Source: Dickeya aquatica
GTDB lineage: Bacteria; Pseudomonadota; Gammaproteobacteria; Enterobacterales; Enterobacteriaceae
Length of the DNA: 64,000 nucleotides
NCBI RefSeq assembly: GCF_900095885.1
Contig: NZ_LT615367.1
Span: 4,340,001-4,404,000, forward strand
Direction of reading: 5' to 3'
The notes beneath the pieces were generated by a model. That model saw only the letters and a program-made list of their open reading frames with translations. It was not told the DNA's origin and made no database searches. The first letter of the stretch is position 1, and each line of letters opens with the position of its first letter. This document shows positions 57,700 to 64,000 of the stretch, piece by piece. Position numbers and translations under genes: made by a program.

Positions 57700-58665
57700 T
57701 TAACGGCTGCTCGTCGCCACTTTCATCGGTGCAACAGGCATCTGGGCCAGTTTCCGCTGATTCAGGTTATTTAAAATCAGCGCGGTTGCCGTAATGGTTG
57801 CACCGATGAGTTGCAGGTCGGTCGGTACTACCCCATTGAGTGCAGAGACAATAAACGCTGTCACTGGCACAACATCCATGAACAGCACACCATTGGTCGG
57901 GGTGATGATTTTATTGCCCACGTTCCAGCACAATACCGCCATCAAACCTGCAACCAACGCCATATACAGCAGATGGGGGACAACGATTGTTACTGCGGCA
58001 AGTTGCGGCACAGCAACCGTTCCTGTCGCCATCAGAAAGAGGTCAATAACCAGGACACTGATCATACCCAGCAGTGTTGTCAGCGTGGTGTAACGAACCG
58101 GGCTCCAGCCAGGAAAATATGAACCGCCGATGGTATAAAGCACCCAGCATAACGCACCAGCAATCAGCAATAAATTCGCGGTCATGTTGATGGATGACGA
58201 AAGAACCGCCGCCGGATTGCCATTGGTAATCACCAGTAATACGCCGCTAAAAGAGAGCAGAATAAAGCCGAAGGTGCTGGCATGAGGGCGGTTCTTTTTC
58301 AATGCCCAAATGGTCAGTAGCCCCAGCATCGGCATCGTCGCCATCATAATTGATGCAGTCAGTGCGCCAGAAGGCCCGGCAAGGTGCTGACCAAGAAAAA
58401 CCAGGAAGCCAAATCCGGCAAAACCTAATGTGCCGAACAACCATGCCAGCCCCCAACGCTCGCCTTTTAAATTAAAACTTTGACGACCTTCTTTTAATAG
58501 CAGCAACAGCGCAAATGCCAGCCCGGCAATACCATAACGCAGCGTAGTGAAATTAAACGGGTCAATATGTTGCAGTGCATCGGTCATTACCGGAAACATC
58601 GCACCCCATGAAACGGTTGCAGCTAAACAACATAAAAGTCCTTTACTGTATACGTTTTTCATCAT
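57700..58665 (-). CDS. EamA/DMT-family transporter
   Basis: A 321-residue inner-membrane protein with ten hydrophobic segments and two EamA repeats (SWGAMFPVMTDALQHIDPF and LLLIAGALCWVLYTIGG). Probable exporter of a metabolite. It runs leftwards, 129 nt after the adenylate-forming enzyme gene, and may be co-transcribed with it. Confidence 0.88.
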   Translation of the reverse strand: MMKNVYSKGLLCCLAATVSWGAMFPVMTDALQHIDPFNFTTLRYGIAGLAFALLLLLKEGRQSFNLKGERWGLAWLFGTLGFAGFGFLVFLGQHLAGPSGALTASIMMATMPMLGLLTIWALKKNRPHASTFGFILLSFSGVLLVITNGNPAAVLSSSINMTANLLLIAGALCWVLYTIGGSYFPGWSPVRYTTLTTLLGMISVLVIDLFLMATGTVAVPQLAAVTIVVPHLLYMALVAGLMAVLCWNVGNKIITPTNGVLFMDVVPVTAFIVSALNGVVPTDLQLIGATITATALILNNLNQRKLAQMPVAPMKVATSSR

Positions 58666-58794
58666 TTATCCTTTTCGAATTCAATAATTTTTTTCAGGTT
58701 AGTCATCATCACGGGTTCATAATTTCATAGTGGGGTGATGATGACTATTCGTAAATTTCTATACAGACCTCAGATATCCTGATACCGATATCAA

Positions 58795-60291
58795 TTATGC
58801 CGCTTCAAGTAAGTTAACAACCTCCTGAAAACGTACTTTCCCACTGGGGCTATACGGAATTTCGTCAATTTTTTTGGCTTTAAACTTCACAATATTATGC
58901 TGTTGCAATTTTTCTTTTATTTTTTCATTGAGCACATCATCATTAACCGGTCTGTTATTAAACGTGCTGAACAAAAGTTTAATCATATTTTCGCTTTCAT
59001 TTGCCACTGAAATAATAGCCACATCATGAATACAGGGTAATGAGCGCAGTGTTTCCTCTACACCATAAACATGATTCTTGTCATAACGATCACCATTTCT
59101 GTTCATCAGAAAAAGTCTGCCATGATTATCAAGATAACCATAATCCGCCATGGGGAAATAGACATCATCACCGAGAGTCACGAAGGGTTTTCGTCCATCC
59201 CCATATTCATCCATCAACATATAACTGGCGATAGCCACCCGGCCTTTCGTACCAGCAGGAACCAGACGGTTATTTTCATCCAGAATAACCACCTTATTAC
59301 CATCAAAGGCTCTTCCTACACTATCAGGGTGGCGAATAATATCATCAGGTTCGGCCAGAATATTCACACCTGACTCTGTACAGCCATAATACTCGTGAAT
59401 TACAGGCCCTAATGCAGACATGGCAGCCATTTTATTATGGGGGGCAAAGTTACTGCCTCCCACCAGTATCCAGCGAAAATGCGTGGTTATATGCTGTTGT
59501 TCCACTAATTTCGTCACCCTCGAGACTAGATTCGGCGTCATCACCGTTGCCGTAATATCATCACGGCTAATGAGCGTACCGATCGCCACGTCATCATTTT
59601 GGTCAACAAGGTAGAGCGGCGCGCCAAGCCCCATAAACATCCGCGCCCATCCATTACCCGCTGCGTGATATAAGGGCAAAATCAGCATAAAACCATCACG
59701 GTGTGTAAAGCCGTATCGTTCGGTAAACCAGCTAAATCGGCGGGCATCAAACGACTGATAGCGTAGTGCGATTTTAGGCTCGGAAGAGGTTCCTGATGTT
59801 AATGACACCGCCCGAAAGGGCACCGGGCGATGCTGTTCGAGTATTTCCGCAACATGCTTACGGTGCAGGCTGCCAATACTGTCCACCATCGCATCTGTAG
59901 GCGAATTAACAGAAATGACATTCGCTCCCGTTGAATATAATTGGTTCAGCTCATCTGTCGTGTATAAGCTATAAGAGACTAATAGAATCCCAGGGTTGAT
60001 TTTCTTCACCAGATTTAACAGCGTTGTTATCGGCAGAGAATAATCCAACCCATTAGTTGGAATACCCAGCGTGGTGAATGCTGCCAGCCAGCAAATTAAA
60101 TCCCCGTTATTCTTAGACAAGAAACACGCCGAGCGCATCTTTTCAGGCTCGATGAAATTCTTAATAAAAGCCACCCGTGATTCGGTTAAAGACAACACCT
60201 CATTCCATGTATATGCTTTATCTTCAGCAATAAGGCATGGTGCATTTCCACGGACAGCAGCAATCTCAGCAATCTTTTTTAAGTTGATCAT
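58795..60291 (-). CDS. adenylate-forming enzyme (acyl-CoA/aryl ligase-like)
   Basis: A 498-residue ANL-superfamily protein. Core motifs are SLTSGTSSEPKIAL (A3, atypical SSEPK), YYGCTESGVN (A5), LGDDVYFPMADYGYLD (A7), RNGDRYDKNHVYGVEE (A8) and SPSGKVRFQEV with the catalytic Lys (A10). It should be active, but no carrier protein or other domain is fused. The substrate cannot be read from the sequence. It follows a decarboxylase remnant and precedes an exporter. Confidence 0.85.
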   Translation of the reverse strand: MINLKKIAEIAAVRGNAPCLIAEDKAYTWNEVLSLTESRVAFIKNFIEPEKMRSACFLSKNNGDLICWLAAFTTLGIPTNGLDYSLPITTLLNLVKKINPGILLVSYSLYTTDELNQLYSTGANVISVNSPTDAMVDSIGSLHRKHVAEILEQHRPVPFRAVSLTSGTSSEPKIALRYQSFDARRFSWFTERYGFTHRDGFMLILPLYHAAGNGWARMFMGLGAPLYLVDQNDDVAIGTLISRDDITATVMTPNLVSRVTKLVEQQHITTHFRWILVGGSNFAPHNKMAAMSALGPVIHEYYGCTESGVNILAEPDDIIRHPDSVGRAFDGNKVVILDENNRLVPAGTKGRVAIASYMLMDEYGDGRKPFVTLGDDVYFPMADYGYLDNHGRLFLMNRNGDRYDKNHVYGVEETLRSLPCIHDVAIISVANESENMIKLLFSTFNNRPVNDDVLNEKIKEKLQQHNIVKFKAKKIDEIPYSPSGKVRFQEVVNLLEAA

Positions 60292-60346
60292 TTTATTTGG
60301 CTCTAAATAGATTAAATTGAATGAGTTTTAAAATTTAATTACGCTA

Positions 60347-60556
60347 TCAGGCAGCGATAATCAGCAAACCGTTGTCACGACATTCATTAATTTTCTGTTG
60401 AATGGCGTCACTTATCTCTTCACCGGGGAATAAGATAGGCACGCCCGGCGGATATGGAATAATAAATTTATCAGAGATAACGCAAGGTGCTACCGACTCT
60501 TTTTCTTCTTTTCCTTGAGTCATTTCTGATAATTTTACACATTGATGCTGTACCTC
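60347..60556 (-). pseudogene. C-terminal remnant of an Orn/Lys/Arg decarboxylase
   Basis: The minus-strand frame open from 60556 to TGA 60347 ends with FIIPYPPGVPILFPGEEISD, typical of the C-terminus of class III basic amino-acid decarboxylases, followed by about 25 residues ending LLIIAA. No start codon for a full protein and no catalytic domain are present. It is the 3' end of a deleted gene lying in the same direction as the ANL gene. Confidence 0.8.
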
Positions 60557-60732
60557 TCATTGTGCAAACCCCGTGCTGAAGTAATATCACTTCCCACGAG
60601 AGCACGCCGTATTCACGGCGCGCATACTATAGACATTATTCACCACCTCAGGAGTTCTAAGCACACGGCTCGACGATATCTCATTAAGAATGCTGTTTTT
60701 ACCTGTGTGTCATGAAATATTTAAGCTGAAGA

Positions 60733-61008
60733 TTATGGTTTATTAGAACGAATTCTCATTCGCTTTTGACGATCGATAAAGATATTAGTTTGAGGGTCAT
60801 AGTAGCGGCTCGGCCATATTTCTTCAGGTTTAACGCCTAATTCGTTAGCGATCAATAGTTCTCCTTTTGGCCAAGGTCGATATAGTGCGTTTGCCAAAGT
60901 GCTTGAACTTAATCCGGCCTTTCGTGATACGGCTGAGAGTGATGTTCCTTTCTTCCTTAATGCTGCAATGATATCCGCCGGATGCCAGTCAGCTTTCCTT
61001 ATATACAT
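60733..61008 (-). CDS. Ner/Nlp-family DNA-binding protein
   Basis: A 91-residue helix-turn-helix protein. MYIRKADWHPADIIAALRKKG, SLSAVSRKAGLSSSTLANAL and the PEEIWPSRYY tail match the phage Mu Ner-like Nlp group (SfsB in E. coli). Target genes unknown. It lies in an AT-rich region, which together with the family suggests mobile-element ancestry. Confidence 0.88.
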   Translation of the reverse strand: MYIRKADWHPADIIAALRKKGTSLSAVSRKAGLSSSTLANALYRPWPKGELLIANELGVKPEEIWPSRYYDPQTNIFIDRQKRMRIRSNKP

Positions 61009-61520
61009 GGTGTCCTCTATACTATTTTTAAACTATCGCTTTAAAAAATTAACTCTTTGTAAATATTAAGATGTAAGTTTTTTATGGCACATTTTATTTA
61101 TCGCATTAAACAATGGCATTTCTTCTGTAATAAAATTGATAATTTCTGCTGTCACTTTAATTATCCTCTTGGTTAATTCAGTTTCGCTGTGAGTGAAATA
61201 TGCCAATGAACAAAAGCGATGAATATTTTTATTTTCTGATGTAGCTATAAGTGTTGATGAAGAGGGGGATAACAAAAACAAAAGGCATTGTTTTTATTGA
61301 AAAATATTTTTCATGCCGCGCGAGAAATGGCCGTATCACGGGGTAAAACTTTTACTTTCAGGCAAAAAACCGGCCAGATGACCAGTGGTGGGAGCGCGTT
61401 GGCGAATGGCGATTCATGCGACGGCATCAGGAAGACGGTCACCGCGTTTGCCAGCAAACCGGCGCAACCGGGGCACATAACCCGTAGCGGCAAAGCCCGG
61501 CATTATAGAATGCACAATTA
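61009..61520. other. AT-rich intergenic region
   Basis: Between the Ner-like gene and the tandem repeats. A 71-codon minus-strand frame at 61066-61281 and a 96-codon plus-strand frame at 61288-61578 have no recognisable product. The region looks non-coding or decayed. Confidence 0.3.
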
Positions 61521-61588
61521 TTTATGGCGCATGGCTGTTTATGACGAACGGCGATTGATGGCAAACCGCTATTTATGACGCACAGCTA
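61521..61588. repeat. four imperfect 17-bp tandem repeats
   Basis: Units at 61521, 61538, 61555 and 61572 follow the pattern TTTATGRCGMACRGCTA with two to five differences each. A fifth partial copy starts at 61589. Confidence 0.85.
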
Positions 61589-61836
61589 TTATGATGAAAA
61601 TATGGAGAAACCTGCACATTATCCGGTTTAATCTCCACAATGTTACAGTTTGAAATAACCCCGTCACGGGCAGGAGAATCAAATACACAACTTTACGGGT
61701 ATCGCTATAGCCTTCTGTTGCGCCAATAATTATATTTAATAAAACATTATTTAGCCCAGTCAGGAATATATTTCCTCGCTACGTTATTTTTAACGAAAAT
61801 AAAAATACATCATATAGTATCCAGAGGCTTTTTATT

Positions 61837-63110
61837 ATGAAGTTTATTGTCCTATCGTTGCTGATTTGTCTTGCTGTCTGGGTGTTAAGTTTACCGGATA
61901 TTGTTACCCTGCCGACGTTTATTTACTGGCGCAATATGCTGGTGCAATTGACGGGCCTTATCGCCGTACTCTGTATTACCGGGTTGCTTATCATGGCGCT
62001 CCATCCCCCCGTGCTGGAAAAGTGGCTGGGCGGCATGGATAAGCTGTACGTCTGCCACAAATATCTCGGCATCGGTGCCGGTATCGCTACCCTGCTGCAC
62101 TGGCTTTTCGCCAAATTGCCGGGCATCGCCGCCGCACTCGCCTGGATAACGCCGGGCCGCCGCCCGCCACACCCGATTGACCCCTGGCGTGGCGTGATGA
62201 ATGAGCTGGGGGAAATCGCGTTTTATTGCATGATATTTTTTATTGCCATTAGCCTGATGAAATGGATCTCCTATAAAAACTTCCGCATTATTCACAAAGT
62301 CGGCGCAATTATCGCCCTGCTGGGTGTGCTCCATTCATTTTATATGATTAATAGCGACATGCGCTGGACGGTATTTGGCATCACCTGCATGGTGTTATGT
62401 ATTCTCTCTTCGTTCATTATTATTTATTCTCTGGCAGGGCGAATTGGCAGACGAAATGATTTTTCAGCCCAAATCGCCGCAGCCAGTAAAATAAATGACT
62501 CCACGCTGGAATTAACCATCCGCGTGCCAGCCGCATTTGCCCATCGCTATCAGGCGGGCAAATTTGTTTTCCTGACCACTGATGCGAAAGAGGGCAAACA
62601 CCCGTTTACCGTTAGCCGATACGATGCGGATAACCACCTGCTGACGCTCACCATCAAAGCGCTGGGCGATTACACCACCGCGCTGGTGAACGGGCCAAAT
62701 CTGGCGGGCACCCCGGTGGTGATTGAAGGCCCTTACGGTGAATTCACCTTGCCGGAGCACTCCGATAAAGAAACCTACTGGGTCGCCGGGGGGATTGGGA
62801 TCACGCCGTTTTTATCCTGGCTGCATCAGCTGCGCGCCAGCCAGCAACAGCAGCACAACACCACGCTCTTTTACTGCGTCAACAGCGAAAGCGAGCTTAT
62901 CCACCCCGCGACGCTGGCCACACTGGCGCGCGATGCCGCCATCGACCTGCACATCATCGTGCGCGACCGTGACGGGCTACTCGACCCGCGCGCCTCAATA
63001 CCGACAACTGCGCCGGCGTCTGGTTCTGTGGGCCTGCCGGAATGCGGCGCGACCTGCAACAGCAGGTGGGCCAGTCGGTGTTGCATTTCGAGCAGTTCGA
63101 TTTCCGCTAG
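61837..63110 (+). pseudogene. ferric-reductase-like flavocytochrome, frameshifted near its end
   Basis: The N-terminal half has six or so transmembrane helices with His residues (VCHKYLGIGAGIATLLHWLF, FRIIHKVGAIIALLGVLHSF) that bind haem, as in ferric-reductase-like domains. The C-terminal half is a ferredoxin-reductase domain: HPFTVSRYD for FAD and WVAGGIGITPFLSWLHQL for NAD. Near 62989 the frame leaves the family sequence. Read in another frame the DNA continues as CAGVWFCGPAGMRRDLQ, the expected C-terminus, to a TAG at 63108. The unshifted frame ends at 63138 with unrelated residues. A two-base gain in CGCGCG would explain this. The product would lack its last nucleotide-binding strand. 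Confidence 0.82.
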
Positions 63111-63145
63111 CCGTTATAACCGTCAGTCGCGACGATAATCTGTTG

Positions 63146-63841
63146 CTACGACAGTCCGCACAGACGAAACACGCTGTTGAGTACATGGCGAGTGGCGCGC
63201 GCTCTGGCCTGCTCGCTGTGAGAATCTTCGCCGAGCACCGCCGCTATCTGAATGTCAAAATCGGCATAGGTTTGCGTCATCGACCAGACGCTGAAAAAGA
63301 AGTGCGTGGTGTCCAGCGGGGGTAAACGGCCTTGCGCTATCCAGCCATCCAGCACGGCGGCTTTCTCCGCCACCAGCCGCCGCAATTCGGTTTGCAGCAA
63401 GTGGTGTACCATCGGTGCGCCCTGCAAAATCTCATTGGCGAACAGCCGTGAGGCGTGCGGGCGCTCGAAACTGAAGCGCATTTTCTGGCGCACGTAGGCG
63501 TCGATGGCGCTTTTCGGGTCGGCATCGGGCCGAAAGCCATCCAGCGGGGCCAGCCAGTCGTGCAAAATGCCGTCCAGCACCGTGAGATAGAGCGTCTGTT
63601 TATTGCCAAAATAGTAATGCAGGTTGGCTTTAGGCAACGCGGCCGCCTCAGCAATTTGCGCCATCGTCGCCCCGCGAAAGCCAAAGCGGGCAAACACCCG
63701 CTCCGCCGCCAGCAGAATAACCGCCTCATTATCCTGCCGGATGCGGCCTTTCTCGCCTTCATCAGCACCGGCTGGCAACAAGCGCCCGCCGCTGGCATCG
63801 TCCGTGCTACGCATCTGCATGCTCATGGTGTTCGCGGCCAT
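63146..63841 (-). CDS. TetR-family regulator (RutR-like)
   Basis: A 231-residue TetR regulator. Helix-turn-helix FGFRGATMAQIAEAAALPKANLHYYFGNK is followed by a ligand domain (LAPLDGF, PHASRLFANEILQGAP, WSMTQTYADFDIQI) that resembles RutR, the uracil/thymine sensor of E. coli. The pyrimidine-degradation operon starts about 8 kb away, so a role in its control is plausible. Residues 1-35 form an extra N-terminal tail. Confidence 0.88.
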   Translation of the reverse strand: MAANTMSMQMRSTDDASGGRLLPAGADEGEKGRIRQDNEAVILLAAERVFARFGFRGATMAQIAEAAALPKANLHYYFGNKQTLYLTVLDGILHDWLAPLDGFRPDADPKSAIDAYVRQKMRFSFERPHASRLFANEILQGAPMVHHLLQTELRRLVAEKAAVLDGWIAQGRLPPLDTTHFFFSVWSMTQTYADFDIQIAAVLGEDSHSEQARARATRHVLNSVFRLCGLS

Positions 63842-63859
63842 ACCCCTGTTGTTTACCCC

Positions 63860-63887
63860 GTTGTGTGTTGATCGTTGTGTATTGATC
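63860..63887. repeat. 14-bp direct repeat upstream of the TetR gene
   Basis: GTTGTGTGTTGATC and GTTGTGTATTGATC are adjacent at 63860-63873 and 63874-63887, differing by one base, 19 bp before the TetR start. They may be regulator sites or more of the junctional repeats seen elsewhere in the window. Confidence 0.7.
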
Positions 63888-63955
63888 GCGGTGTTAATTA
63901 CGCCATCCCTGGCGAATACCGACCGGCCTGGTCGCGCGCCGTTGTTTCGTCAGCG

Positions 63956-64000
63956 TTATTTTGCCGCCGCCTGCCACACCACATGGCTCATGGCCTCTTC
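63956..64000 (-). CDS. partial C-terminus of a gene cut by the window edge
   Basis: The minus-strand frame reads EEAMSHVVWQAAAK and a TAA at 63956-63958. Too short to identify. It is upstream of, and in the same direction as, the TetR gene. Confidence 0.35.
   Translation of the reverse strand, partial: EEAMSHVVWQAAAK

Noticed and set aside
61066..61281. 71-codon minus-strand frame beside the Ner-like gene
   Set aside because: AT-rich sequence, no family and no good ribosome site. It cannot be told from chance.
61288..61578. 96-codon plus-strand frame
   Set aside because: It runs into the 17-bp tandem repeats and has no recognisable product; a minus-strand frame overlaps it as well.

Overview
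The window looks like a chromosomal segment of a soft-rot enterobacterium of the Dickeya/Musicola type. The main reason is the indC-indB-indA indigoidine locus lying beside the divergent pecM/pecS pair, an arrangement known from Dickeya. It is surrounded by ordinary enterobacterial genes (argG, rcnAR, aldB, fdhD, sodA, glyQS, tag-yiaC, ghrB, avtA). No rRNA, tRNA, CRISPR array or insertion sequence was recognised.

Left part (1-14 kb). An AraC-type regulator is followed by a leftward five-gene operon: KAS III-like enzyme, stand-alone acyl carrier protein, acyl-CoA-dehydrogenase-like C-terminal domain, MATE exporter and alpha/beta hydrolase. It looks like a compact pathway that makes and exports an acyl-derived compound, and I cannot name its product. 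Repeated ATGGGAT motifs lie upstream of both the regulator and the operon. Next come indC (synthetase with inserted oxidase domain), indB, indA, pecM and pecS, with a good PecS operator match between pecM and pecS.

Middle (14-33 kb). Housekeeping and stress genes are argG with ARG-box-like sites, nickel/cobalt efflux rcnA/rcnR with an RcnR operator, a DJ-1 family protein, aldB, fdhD, sodA, a chemoreceptor with an excellent sigma-28 promoter, and yiaF. A guanidine-utilisation operon follows: ABC transporter, two DUF1989 carboxyguanidine deiminase subunits and a urea/guanidine carboxylase. It is preceded by an NtrC-like site, a sigma-54-like promoter and a guanidine-I (ykkC) riboswitch, so nitrogen limitation and guanidine would both have to be present for expression.

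Defence island (33.4-36.6 kb). A low-GC three-gene operon encodes ZorA, ZorB and an HNH nuclease, a type II-like Zorya anti-phage system. It sits between the guanidine operon and a decayed transporter next to glyS.

Right part (37-64 kb). After glyS/glyQ, a TauE exporter, tag, yiaC, ghrB, a rhodanese and a DUF4432 protein come a second, divergent LepA-like GTPase, avtA and an alpha/beta hydrolase. The reductive pyrimidine-degradation operon preT-preA-hydA-hyuC follows, with a sigma-54-like promoter and a short coupled leader ORF. Next are LysR and EamA genes, an adenylate-forming enzyme, the C-terminal remnant of an Orn/Lys/Arg decarboxylase, a Ner/Nlp-like regulator, a frameshifted ferric-reductase-like gene and a RutR-like TetR regulator. 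Nitrogen scavenging (guanidine and pyrimidines, both with sigma-54-like promoters) is a recurring theme. Several gene junctions carry degenerate short tandem repeats that begin at or run across stop codons.
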